From positions 16,772,920-16,836,919 of the forward strand of contig NC_133938.1 of assembly GCF_031877795.1 (NCBI RefSeq): 64,000 nucleotides of DNA. The letters run 5' to 3'. Position numbers and translations under genes: made by a program. The notes below the pieces were generated by a model that saw only the letters and a program-made list of their open reading frames with translations, searched no databases and was not told the origin of the DNA. Origin of the DNA: Strix aluco. Lineage: Eukaryota > Chordata > Aves > Strigiformes > Strigidae. This document shows positions 18,989 to 31,470 of the stretch, piece by piece. How positions within the stretch are numbered: position 1 is the stretch's first letter; every line of letters begins with the position of its first letter.

Positions 18989-21900
18989 CATTTTTACACT
19001 GAAAATGATTGTTTTAGTGAAAACAGCTACATAAGGATGAGTCTAACATCCACAGTAGCAAATACACAACCTTTATGTGCACCACTAGGTGACTGAAGGT
19101 CACGGCTGGTCACTGCTGTTGAACTTTGTGTGACCATGACAAAGGAAAATTTGGATCACCGCCGAATACAAATGCATACCACACGGGCTGATTGCTCGGG
19201 TGTGCTGGACGGCTGCAAAGTTTGAACACACTTCCCATCACTTGCAGATGCTGGAACAACACGACTGGCTCCAAAGCCTTATTGGACATCTCTCACGCTA
19301 TTAATGAAATGCTTCTTGAAACTTGAGATAGTGAAAAGCCAGGACAAGACGGCAGCTGAGCCATTCAGTCACCAGCACATCCCGCTATCGCAATGGGAAT
19401 CTGTACCAGAAAGATGGAGAGACAGAGAATTTAATTTTTAAAGAGGAATACAGATTTAAGTGATTTCTTCAGCTCAGTAGAAAACCATGAAACTACTGCA
19501 CAGCCAAATGCCATTATTAATAGAAGCAAACACTGCTCTGCAGGAAAAGCTCCCATTATGATCAATGGGTCATGCTCTTAGTGACGATACAGGATCAGGT
19601 CTTAACTCACAGCCATAGAAGAGAAAAATATTACTTCAATCATGCTTTAGATACACAAAAAGTGGCTCAGAGGGGTTTTCACCCAGATAATTGACAGAAT
19701 TTTTCAATTTCTGCTCTAGTACTGTAATACAGTGAAGCAGTATTTTTACTAAATAAGTGTCTGGCCTCCTTATTCAGAGGAGCTAAAGACGTTAAGCAAC
19801 AAGTCACTTCACTCAACTTCACCCCACTGCATGGACAAGCTCCCAAGTGTTTTTGCATTTTACAAATGCTGAACAGATTTAGATCACCATTTATTCTTTA
19901 TGTAACAGATCACTCCCGGAAGAGGAGACCAACCTCTTCTGGATGGTGTAAATCAACAGTGCATCTGCCAGTCTGTAGAGAAATCCTTTTGGGGACCAGC
20001 GTTTTCCCTTGCCTGAGTTGAACCCGAGATAGCTCACAGAGTCTTAACAGGGTCAGATTAATTCTATATATAGCTGGTTCATGGGAAACACAATATTTGT
20101 TTTGTCTGCTATGGGATAACGAACTGAGAATTTTCTCAGCCGGCATTTTGCATCCTCCAGAGAAGGAGGAATTCCCATGAGCTGACAGCTACACAGTTGT
20201 TGGGAGACAAAGCTGTCAAAGGGTGATTCTTTAAAAGTCAGCTTTGGCAGCATTGTTGCCATGACACATGGCACCAAGGAGCCTGGACAACACGCAGAGG
20301 CGCAGGACATTCCTCACATTTATAGTCTTCCCACGTGTTTTGTTACAATAGGTTGCACTAGTACAATCAGGATCGACTTTTGGATTCACTTGGCTGAACA
20401 AACAGAACATTGGGGGGACAGCTGTGCTCCTATCTCCCCACTTTCACCACACCTTAGGTCCACTTCTGCTCTTCTTTCTCTGAAGGGGAAAAGTCACTTG
20501 TTGAATTTTTAAAAAAGCATGGGTTAGGTACCACAGGTACAGAGGACCACGACCAAAAAATGAGATTAGTACTCTGTGGAAAGTTATGCTAAATTACACT
20601 AGTTGACATCTCTTTTACAGAAAACTATAGAAAGACACCATTTGTTTCCCTGATGGACATACTTCCCAGAAATACTACACCAGCCAGGAGAGAAAAAGGA
20701 GACAGGGCTAGGATAAGTGCTTTGTAAATTGTTCTTGTTGTGGCTGCCCTGGGAAGATTAGACAATAAGACTTTTCCTGCTATCAGACAGCATTTTTAAT
20801 AAAGTATGCTATTTTATCAGCTTGGCAAGAAAGCATCAGCTCCAGCAGTAGAAGGGGGATGGCTCACGCCATTCACACTTACACAGCTATTGTTCAGTGG
20901 GTCTCATGAATCCGAAACCCACTGCTGTGAGGTGCTGCAGGTGCCCCTGTGAGCAGCACAAAAAGGCTCCCCTACAAGTCTTCCACCAAAACTACCTTTT
21001 TTCCCTAAAAAAGCAAAAGTTTAAAAATGCTGATTGATGCAGGTTAATATTTTCGAAAGGACCCAAGCCCTTTGCAATGTAACTTGAGATGCTTTTTAAT
21101 GTTTCTTCTGTCTCCATTTCCCTTTTCTATGGAGCCAGCTGACCAGATAGCAGCACCCCGCAGGTGTAGCAGGCTGTCCTTCCCTTTCATTGCCTGAAAA
21201 GCCCTTGCAAGCTCAGCAGTAAGATGCTATGACATTTGGCTGTAGCGTTTCTTGCTTTTCTAGCTTGCATTTCCCATTTGTTCCAGGAGCCAGCTGCCTG
21301 AGAATGAATTCCCAGCCATTCTTATCACTTAGGCATCTTTTGCCTTGATTGGTACATGCTTGGTGCATTTCTGGTGTTGACTTGGTCAATAACTTGCAAA
21401 TGCGACTATGAAACTGTATATTTACATGAAATTTGTTAAAGTGGAATTAGGTTTTGTATCCACAAGAAAGAGAATATGGAGAGAGAGAGATATACACATC
21501 TATATATGTATATGTATGCACACAAGTCAACAACTTTGTGGTTTCCCTTGTGTGCCTGCAAAGGGCAAGCAGTTCTTTTGCCAGCTTCCTTGGCATTAAG
21601 ATTAGTGCTAGAGACAGACAGATTAACACATCACAAATCAAGCTAAGAAAGTAAAAGATTTCCTATAGGCTTTTTTACTGAGTTTATTAATATGCTGTCC
21701 TAAGTGTCAGAGTTAAGAAGCTGTAAAACATGGAAAGATACATAGACTGGCTTCAGTATTAATATATCCAGGCTGGTGGCAATAACTCTTGCTGTAATTC
21801 ATCACAGAATAGATATGAAATGATCTTTTCTTCTTCAAAAGGAAATGTTCAACAGCTGTTTGCCCCTCTGTAGGGGAACAACAGGTAGGTGCTTCCACAG

Positions 21901-22310
21901 GAAGCAGGTAGTACACAGGGAGTGACACCGGTAGGAAGGATTGAGGGGGCAGCGGGTGACCAGTTTGTTCCATTTGAACTTGTGCTGCTCCGTATCACTT
22001 AACCAAGAGGTTTCTGGATGCCTCTAACTCACCAGCTGAAAAAGAATGGAGAAATAGAGCAGTTAAGGTGCAGTTCAGAAAGGGACAGAACTCCTATGCC
22101 CCACAATTTCCCTGACAAGTAGTGCCACCGCACATGATGGGGACCAGAGGCAGCACAGAAGGCACTGCCTTTAGCAGATAAACCAGCAGGAGATGAGGCA
22201 CCCTTGATACCACCTAACATCTGATTCTGGGGGAATGCTGAGCTGAAGCATCTGTGGGACTTCAAGGTCTGTTTTCTGAACGTCAGCAAGAAGATCAAAG
22301 CCTATCTCTG
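18989..22310. other. Intergenic DNA without recognised genes
   Basis: AT-rich sequence with only short open frames. A TA/CA-rich purine-pyrimidine stretch lies at about 21478-21520. I see no conserved protein, no RNA gene and no obvious promoter. Confidence 0.6.
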
Positions 22311-22905
22311 TGTATTCAGTGTTAGGATCGTGTACCCTTGTAGCGCAAAATCTTCTCTTGATGTTCAATTCAAACCTCTCAAGGTGCAACTTCTGCCTGA
22401 CTTATCCTCTGCATCTACTGAGAAGATTTTGTCTCCATTGTGTTTGTAACTGCTATTAGTTCCTTCTTAGCCTTCTCTTTTCCAAACCAATCAAGCCTAG
22501 CTCCCTAGATCTCTCCTCCCATGCCATGTGCTTCAGTCCCCTAATTATCTTGGTAGTCCTCTGCAGGGCAATCTCCAGTTTCTCAATCTCTCTCTTGACC
22601 GAGGAGCCCCAGACTGGACACAGCATTCCAGATACAGCCTCACCAGTATCAACTACAGGGGGATAATAATTTCTCTCAATTTACTGGCCATGATCCCCCT
22701 AGTGCAGCCCAATATACTATTTGCATATTTGGAGACTGAACCCAGAGCCCACAGTAACCCTCAGATCCTTTTCATCAGGGCTCCTGGTCAGTTGGTTCCT
22801 ATTTTGTACAGATACATTCATTTGCAAGTCTCTGCAGTTCTCCTTGTTGACCTTCATGATGTGGCTGTTAGCCCAGTGCTCAGGTTTCACAGGCTTTGTC
22901 TGAAT
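22311..22905 (-). repeat. Older CR1 LINE fragment
   Basis: The plus strand carries antisense CR1 landmarks in the right order. Near 22555-22575 is 'tggtagtcctctgcaggg', then 'gagccccagactggacacagcattccagatacagcctcaccag' style sequence near 22600-22650. After that come 'tactggccatgatccccctagtgcagccca' near 22680-22715 and a 'cagatccttttcatcagggct' block near 22760. The last recognisable block is near 22840-22890. It lacks the standard 3' terminal repeat, is more diverged than the 12.3-kb copy and looks like a different subfamily. Confidence 0.75.
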
Positions 22906-25900
22906 TCTCCCACAGACTGGGACAACTCAAAATGAAGATTTCCACCTCAGCATATTCCAAACACAGAGAGCAAAAAGGTAGACCAAACTGAATTCCTGCT
23001 GTTAAAAACAACAGCAACCTTTGATACATAATACAAACCCTCATATCCTTTCACTTGATTACCAAAAATCAGCTCCTCCCATTAAGTTCTGTGGAAATCA
23101 CACATCTCTAGCTGCAGGGAACTATGTCTAGTTACAACAGTAAAAGGTCTCATTCATCTCTTCTTGTGTTGTCTTCAAACTGATGGTTACAACTCTTTTT
23201 TTCCCTGGAATCCTGAGGACTTGTGATGACCTGTAAATTACTATTTGCTATGTGCTGCAGATATTCTGCACCACTGCTCACACTTCTGTCTGACCTGTTG
23301 ATATTTCAAAATCTCTATCCTTCTACATTTGATAGCAACTTAATACTTTGTGGAAATACCACCGCTTTAATTTTAGGTAGACATACAAACACTGCCAGCC
23401 ACTTTATTGGAAAGGAATGAATGTTGTCTTAATAAACTGCTAGAAGTCAGTTCACATAGTGAATATGTTTGCCAATAGCTTTGCTGACCACATAAATTCA
23501 GTTCTGTTTGAAATGTGTTTGTGAAATCAAGTGAAGAGGACCAGTTATGCTTTTCACAATATAACTGCAAAGACAAAATCAGCACTGAAAGCAGATAGCT
23601 TTCATATTGATTTCTCTGATAGCAGTAACAGGAAAGTATATTTCATGCATTTTGGCAGTTCTACTCCTTACTGCTATAAATACATATAGACTACTGCCTC
23701 AAAATGCTCATATTCTTATTCCATTCAGGATCAGAGAAGAAATACCATATGGTAATGAGCACAGTAAGTGGGAATGGAAGAAATTTTATTGTGCATCTAG
23801 ATAAAATATAATTATTTAATGATTATGGTCATAGTTTTACAGGATATATAGATCTAAAGTATAATTACCTGTCCTCTATAACAGATGCATTAATGGTAGG
23901 AATGGAACTATATACTTATTTATTCCTTTCAGTTACAAGTAACTTAAAACAACTTTTTTTAGGAGAAGAGGAAAAAGCAGTCTTTTATTTATTTTTTACA
24001 AGAGAACGTAATATTTTTAAAGATAACTAACGGTTTCAGGCACTTCCACTTACGGGTACTCTTCTTTCAAGACCTGAAAGTCAAAGGTTTGGGGAAGCAC
24101 CTCGGAAAAAGCAACATGTGAAGTATCCTAAGTAGGGCACACCACACCATGAGTCATTTCTCAAAATCTCTCCAGAAACAGTGAAGATGACAAGACAGTG
24201 TCATGTGGGAAGTATTTTGTTACAAATGGTAGAAATACTCTGTGTATAAAATGAGACTATAATCCAACACTGAATAACAAAGAGGATATATCAATAACTG
24301 TTGTATTTTAACAGCTGTCTGAGGTACCAGATGACTTTTGCTGCATATATTGTTATCTGTCTCCTGATTAGAAAGGGAGATATATATACACACACAAAAA
24401 GAACGCAGCAGTGACATCATGATTTAAAAATACTCTAATAGCACAAGATGGAATTCAAGATATAACCAACCAACAGAAAATGCATCATTTTCCTATTTTA
24501 AATTTGGCAAGTATGAATCTAAAACTTGCCCTTTTTATCTCTACTATCTTGTCCACATAGAAGGTTTGCTTTCCACTACAGGCTATTTTAATGGGATTAG
24601 TTATTAAAGTCAACAGGAAATAAATCACTGTTTCCAAGCGGGCCTGTTTGAATTTGGAATTATTTTTTTTCCTACTGCATCAAGTTAAATCTTTCTTAAA
24701 CAACAACAAACAAAAAAAATGGAGATATGACTAGTCAATGACTGTATTAATCCACTGTTAGGCATTTATTTCCTGGTAAGTCAGAAAAAACACTTTTAAA
24801 ATATAAAAATTATTAGACAATATTAGATGATTACTTTGTAGACATTAGTCAAGTATACTGCTTTCCTTTCCTTTTATAAGCTTACCTTACCTTAACCTTA
24901 CCACACTTACTCAATATATAGGTATTTGAAGGCCGATTCCACTCTATCACTGCTGTCAGTGCAGAGTCATTCTAGCAAAGTCATTCCAGATCAAAACATA
25001 AGCAAAAGGAAAACCAGCCCTGTATGCATTTATGTTTCTTCCTATTTGATGTACGAATAATTTTGCTACAGTTGGGTACATCGAACAATTTTTACTATTG
25101 ACCACTGACTACTGATTATTTTTACTGTATAATGTCCAATGTCCCTGGGGCACTACATGATGGAATTTCCTACATGAGTAAGTTGCATCTGCTGAATATT
25201 ACCATTTGTCTAATTATCCATTCCTCAACAGAAGGGAATTAATTATTCTAACCTTTATTTTTTTAATTTCGGAAAATCACACACACATGTCTACCCTGCA
25301 CGGGCACACCAATCTCCATTACACGCACAATGTTAGATTGATTAGCTGTATAAAAATCTGTTTGTGCCTAACAATGCTATTTGCATATTGTAAATTGCAG
25401 CAAGTCTGTTTTTTTGATCGCTTTGCAAAGGTAATTCTACCTCCTCTTTCTCTCTTCTCAAACTTTTTCCCCAAAATATCACTTAATTTTTTTTTCTAAT
25501 TAAATTGCTACATTTTGTGTCTACATATGAGTTTTCTCATTGTGTCTCTGTTTCAAGATCATGACCTGCAGCAGCTATGTGCCCCTGGAACAATGAAACT
25601 GTCAACGACAGGGCAAAAATGTGGCATTTAGCCCATGAAATTTGGAAGCCGCCCCCAAAAGAGAGCATGTTGACTATGGACATCTGTGTCTTCAAAGTGA
25701 AATGCAAAATCCACTTCTTTGATCTAGTTCTCTGCTCAGTAACACCACATTTATAAACAAATATGCATCATACAAAATAAACATTGACTTGCTCCTGTTG
25801 AGCAGAGAGAGAAGAAGGGTCTTTCTGTGTCCATTTTATTTTTGGGAGGCAACTGGACACTACAGCAAAGAGACGCTTTATATACGGACCTAGAGATGTG

Positions 25901-28430
25901 GAGATTTTCCAAAACTAACAGCACATTGTGCACCGACAGCGTGTAAGTGAGGCCGTTTTTACCATTAACGCCTTGCAATTCTAGCCACATATTCAACTGA
26001 ACCCCCACCTGAAATCTGCCGATGAAAGCAGCTTTAGCTTGCACACAGCAGTGACAGGGAATGAAGATACACATCAGGCTGATGAGCACTAAGAAGCGAA
26101 TTGTTCACCCAGATGGAAATCAATAGCTCGCTTCACTCTCTTCATTCTTTGGCAAGATCAGGAGCTTGGATGGCAATTAAAGCTTACCCAGCTGCCAAGT
26201 GTCCTAATTACACACACAAGAAATCCCACATTTCACCTTCTACCTGAAACATCCCTTGCGCCACATTCATTAAGCTCATTACAGTCAGGCCTCCTGCTGT
26301 TATAGCACTGATGTATTTTTTTAACAAAAAACCCCTAAAATCCTTGCTTGCACCTGGCTCCACCAGTCAGCGATCCTCCCAAAGTCCCACGGATGCTCCA
26401 CAATGGCCACCAGCCCTGTGCCACGCAGGGATTTTCACAAGACCCTTCCAGGCTGTGTCTTCCCTCTTCCACTCCATTTTCAGTGTTTTTCACCTCCCAT
26501 TGGATTTTGCAGCCCACTCTCCCCTGCCCATGGCATTTTCCAGTAATTATTGCCTTCCTGCCTACTTGTTCATCAGCCCCTTGTTTCTTTTAAGTCACCC
26601 TGAACTTCCCCGCATCCTCTCCAGCCCTCACCCTGGCTGCTCGGGCTCTGCACTGCCGGCCACGTTCGGAGCGGCATTTATAGGCAGTGAGAAGCAGGAC
26701 GGGCCGTGGCTGAGATGCAGTGCTAACTAACTGCATGTGGGATCCTGCACGCAGACCACCCACCAGTGTTGCCTCTGAACGCTCCCCTGCACGAGCAGGT
26801 AACCGGTTGTCTGGGCAAGCACGTCATTAGCTGTGTACACCACCGAGTGCATTCACAACAGAGCGGAGAGCGGTCTCATTTTGACATCCATGGACTTGTC
26901 TGATTCTCTTGGAAATGAAGCCTTATCTTTTATGTATTTTGTCATTACAGTGTTCATCCATCCTTTGTGAACTGAGGCAGGTGTGGATTCTGAGAGGAAA
27001 GAGCATATTTTACTTCCCTTGTAAAGAACAATATAGCAAAAATTTCTTGTAGAACTTTATAATCTCTTTAATTTTCCTGGCACATTTTTGGTGCTGTATA
27101 AATAAAAGTAACTAATGAGCTTGAGCAGTGCAAACGGTTTCCAGGAACTACTCCTAATTGTCCTTGACCAAAATAAGTCTTTTTTCAGAAGTCTTCAATA
27201 ATTCAGGTCTGAATCTAATGCAATTAGTGAAGCTGTGCAAAGCATACTGAAGAAAAAAGCCACTAAAAGCTCAGGCCTCTTATTTTATCACCATGATTAT
27301 CACTTTATTATGAATTAGACTGGGAAAACCCATTATGAACCAATGGATCCAAGAGCAAGAGATCTAAAAAGCTCTAAAAAGACAAGGTAAAATAGCATCT
27401 CACTTAGCCTGATAGCTCAAGACCACAATGCCCAAAAAAGTGTGCTGTATAAATCACCTTGTGTTTGCACAAAATGATTAGTTATCTTAATTAAGCCACA
27501 AGATTAGCTGAACAGGGTTCAACTATATCCACCAAAGAGCAAATAAGCTATGGGATACATCAAGGGAGAAAAGAATGGGTAAAAGGGAATCCATCATTCC
27601 CCTTGAGCCATCCATAACCTTCCAATTTATATGTGAACTTCTACGGAGGAAGAAGGTTGAAGAGAGTATTATGAACATTAAAGAGTATTAACTTGTGTTA
27701 TGCTTTTTTTTGGTCCCTTTAATAGAACTTTGGTTCTCATTTATTCTCAGCCTCTGCTGCACTGCTGTGGAAGGGCAGAGAGGCCTTAGAGGCAGGTATA
27801 AATGAATTTACACTGCCAGAGAAGCACAAGGGCGCCTTAAAGCTAATGAAAATGATCTCCATTATCAGAGAAAGAAAAAATAACAGCTGGTACTGTTGTT
27901 GATACCAAGAAATAGTTAAAATTTTCACTTCATCTCAATGCATTGTAGTTCGTCAATAAATGCCATATACATTCTCTTTTAATACAAATAATTCATATGC
28001 ACATAAACTATGGCAAATAAAGCCTGATGGGAATTCTCCTTGAAGGAGAAAAAGACCATCTGTCCTTCATCAGCCAGGCACAAAAGGGATGCCTTGCTAT
28101 TTTATAAAAGCTGCCAGTCAATTCTAGGTGTGGGATCATCTATCACAATAGGCAATGTGCCATGTCCCACACTGGTGAAGTGCTGTGTAATTTGCAGCAC
28201 TGTGAACACGGTTTGTAATTATATTTGATAGGGCCACAGGACGTAAATTACATAGTTTTTACATTTAGCTGCTACCGCAAATGCTTGCCTGGCATTAGCT
28301 CCTAGGGGTTTTTAGTAGGGATAAGGAGGAAGAGGGGGAAAAAAGACATGTTCTGAACTTCTTAAGAGACCTTCTTTTTTAAAAAAGAGTTTTAGGGAAA
28401 AGATTCATGATATCTATGTAGGAATGTTTT
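22906..28430. other. Intergenic DNA, AT-rich, possible conserved non-coding patches
   Basis: No gene is recognised. The stretch around 26170-26290 contains several homeodomain-type cores (AATTAA at 26175, CTAATTA at 26214, CATTAAGCTCATTA near 26266) in non-repetitive sequence. GC rises briefly at 26340-26860 without becoming a CpG island. Open frames are short and unrecognised. Confidence 0.5.
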
Positions 28431-28536
28431 ATTATTATTATTATTATTGTTTTGCTGTTAGTTCAGTTGGACAACATCCCAATAGGACTAGCAAGAGAAG
28501 AAAAAAGACACAAATTTTTTTTTTTTTTTTTTTTTT
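28431..28536. repeat. (ATT)6 and poly(T)22 simple repeats
   Basis: An ATT trinucleotide run spans 28431-28448 and an uninterrupted run of 22 T spans 28515-28536. Both are microsatellites. The poly(T) has no polyadenylation signal beside it on the minus strand, so there is no support for a retrocopy. Confidence 0.9.
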
Positions 28537-30224
28537 AAAGTTCAGGGCTGGCAGTATCTGTCTAGGTATGTCACAGCAAGACCAGTTTTCTTCTCGTATT
28601 AGCAATGGTTTGTAAGAACAGCTGTCAGGCAATCTTCTGGTCTGGAAACCAGCTCCATAAAAATGATAGCTTATAACCTGTCCTGTACATGTTGGGTGAA
28701 ATACTTGGTCATACTTGACTATCGTGACAGATACTCTCCAGGACACAAAGCAAGAAGGCCCCTCCTGCAGAGACCTTAATGATGGAATTTGAGGAGACAG
28801 ATCCTAATCATAGCACATGAGTACATACTCAGTGATTCCCCAGGATTTACGGTCATTAAGGATCCGGAGGCTGAAACAGCGGCACAGCAAGGCCATCCTC
28901 AAACACTGATCCCAGGAAAATGCTGGATGATTGAAGATTAGCAACTATTTAATCCATTTTGGCTGGAAAGAATTTAAAAAGAATGAGAAACTTGAATCAA
29001 AACTTGAGTAAGCCTGAAGCTATCCTGACATGTTTGTGAACTACATTCCCTCCCAACACTTTTCTATTATTTCTGTTCTTGGATCATCATTCTTTGCATG
29101 CTGGGACCAACAATGCCTTTTATTGTAGCCTGCCCCATTTTCCTCTTGCACACAAAGGGAAAGCTCCCTTGGTGAATGCCAGAGGCAAATACTGCTTTCT
29201 CAAAAAGTTACAGGGAGAAGTATGCTTCGGCCTTTGTTTGCGTACAGTAATCTTCAGCTGCACTGAGAGAAGGCTGAGCCATTCATAAATATGGCCTTTG
29301 GACTTTAAAGGTCAGCTATGCTTTTCATAATAAAAACCTGTTAACACAGAATCATCCTGGCAAACCCAAACATCAGTTTTAAGTAATGTATCACAAATGA
29401 CCCGCCATGATAAACACTCCACCCATAAACTGCTAGTCTGCAGTCTACAACAAGCAGTACCAAAACAGGAAAAAGGGATGGAGATAAGAAAGTCTCAGAA
29501 AGGTCTAGGAAAATCTGTGATGTTTTTCACATACCATAGCTTGGTGAAGGAGTTTACAGAAGTGCCTGACACAGCTGAATATGAGAATTCGTAGACTTCT
29601 GAAACAGGAGACTAGCTTAGGAAAGAAGCTGTGATGTTCAAAGGATCAGCTCATGAATGAGAAGCCTTGCAATGAAACGAAAAGGGCCAGTTGTAAATAA
29701 GAGAATAACATTTGAGAGACAGAAAAGAAGCACAAGCTATTTTCCAAACATAATGAAAAATTCAAACTCTTTCAGGAACTTAAGGGTATTTAAATGTAAA
29801 TGAGCTTCCTTCACCCAACCCAGAATCAAGAGCTGCTTAGAAATTGTTGCATTATTTTCTGTTGAGTAATCATAACTTTTCAGTATCCAGCATATTCTCT
29901 GACAAAGAGCTGTGAGCACAGTGTCTGGGTGTGCATGGGATTGTCTCCTGAAATAGAGTAGATGTCTATTCTAAATGATGTAGCACCTTCACAGCTGGGT
30001 TTTGTGTGCATCCATTCACTTGAGAACAATTCCCTTACACATGCGCCTGAACTCCAGCACTCACTGTAAACTTGCTATTTTTATGAAAATAAGTTAGCAA
30101 TATATAGAAAGAGTGGCATTGGGGTTGCTTCTGCATGAGAGCCATAATATATTTTAAACTTTATGACTGGATTTGGAGCTGATGAAAGGCTACAGGTTGA
30201 CAGACAGAAACCGAAGTCCACTAA
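28537..30224. other. Intergenic DNA without recognised genes
   Basis: AT-rich sequence with short open frames and no family match that I can see. Confidence 0.55.
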
Positions 30225-30436
30225 GCTCGCGCGAGCGGTAGCGGGAAGCAGCTGTCCCCAGCCCCTTGCACATGCTCTGGTCGCAGCGGCCGCCCCTGGG
30301 GCAGCCAGCTGCCACAACCCTAACGGCCTCGTCTCTCCCCAGCCAGCGCCAGCAAGGATGCAGCTCAGCGCCAATTGTCACGGAGATGTCTGTGTCCTGG
30401 AGAGCTTCCCAGTGAGACGGCAGGAGTGAGAGCAGG
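30225..30436 (+). ncRNA. Possible non-coding RNA exon (30343-30435) beside a small CpG cluster
   Basis: A short GC- and CpG-rich patch starts with a 12-bp palindrome GCTCGCGCGAGC at 30225-30236. It is followed by a pyrimidine-rich acceptor (gtctctccccag, AG at 30341-30342) and, 93 bases later, a donor CAG|GTAGGC at 30435/30436. Between them is an ATG with only a 23-codon frame, ending in TGA before the donor. An acceptor and donor at normal exon distance suggest an exon of a long non-coding RNA, but both could be chance. I see no partner exons. Confidence 0.2.
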
Positions 30437-31450
30437 TAGGCTGCGCAGAGTGCTCATGTACGACAGACTGAATCCTCATATTCTTCCTAAGTCCCCTCCT
30501 CCCGACCCGTTCATGTCGGCAGTCCCACCACCTCTCTTTCCACTCAAGCGCTCAGAGTCAGATAACTTTCAATGCCTCCATTTCCTTATCCCTTCTGTCC
30601 TCTCAAAATGTGTCTAGGCTCCGATATTTCTTTCTTTACAACTGTACTGAGAAGTCCGGGCTGATCTGGTCATGACTGCAGCATGGCATACCTTCTGCCA
30701 CCCTGGTGCTCGGTCGCCCCACCCTGCTGGCTTATAATGTTTCTTTTGAAGTCGCCCAACTCTGGGATCCCTCAAAACCGTAGCTCCTCATGGTCCTTCA
30801 TCAGGTTTGGGCTTCTCAGAGCAAGCCTAAAGCTGGTGAGAGTCACTCTAGGTCCCTCTGACCTCAGTATAAATGTTTTTACCATCTGCAGATCTACTCC
30901 TTGCTCCTCCTTTGAAAATCCAGCCCTGGTCTCATCCGACTCTAATACCATCTCTTACATACACATCCCTGGTACTCCTTCCAGGCTCACACAGACTGAT
31001 GTTTTCTTCTCTTTCTTCTGCACCACCTCTCCATAAGAGAGCTCAGCTTATCATGGCTTGTCTTTTAAATCCCTCCTCAAACTCACTCTCACCAGCCTGC
31101 TCTCAGTGCAAACAAAGTAATGCCTGATTATTTACATTAGCTCCTCAAGAAGTTGTGTCACATTGCAGTATAACTTAACCCTTCTCCTGGGCGCTTGCAG
31201 GCAGGGCTGCCAAAGGAGCTGGCTGGGGGACAGAACAGGTTCCTGCACACGTGGGAAGGCTGAGGAGGAACAAACCACTTCCCCCAGCTGCCCTGCTCAG
31301 ATGGTGGCCACCACAATCCCCACCAAAAGCTGGTGCCCAGACCCCAAAACTGTCTGTGGCTCTGACCCCCGTTCTCTATCCCCACTTCTGTCAGAAACAC
31401 TCAGCTCTTGGTCTTGCTTAAATATGGATTATTAAGCTCGCTGGCCAGAG
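30437..31450. other. Intergenic DNA without recognised genes
   Basis: Moderate-GC sequence with short overlapping open frames on both strands and no recognised protein or repeat. Confidence 0.5.
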
Positions 31451-31470
31451 AATTCTCTTATAAGAGAATT
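31451..31470. repeat. 20-bp perfect palindrome
   Basis: The arms AATTCTCTTA and TAAGAGAATT are exact reverse complements with no spacer. A third partial copy, AGAGAATT, begins at 31447, so AGAGAATTCTCT (31447-31458) is a nested 12-bp palindrome. It could extrude as a small cruciform. No function is known to me. Confidence 0.9.

Noticed and set aside
24881-24902. Cluster of minus-strand donor-like GGTAAG motifs
   Set aside because: They are a short CTTACC-type tandem repeat; there is no exon-like sequence or acceptor nearby.
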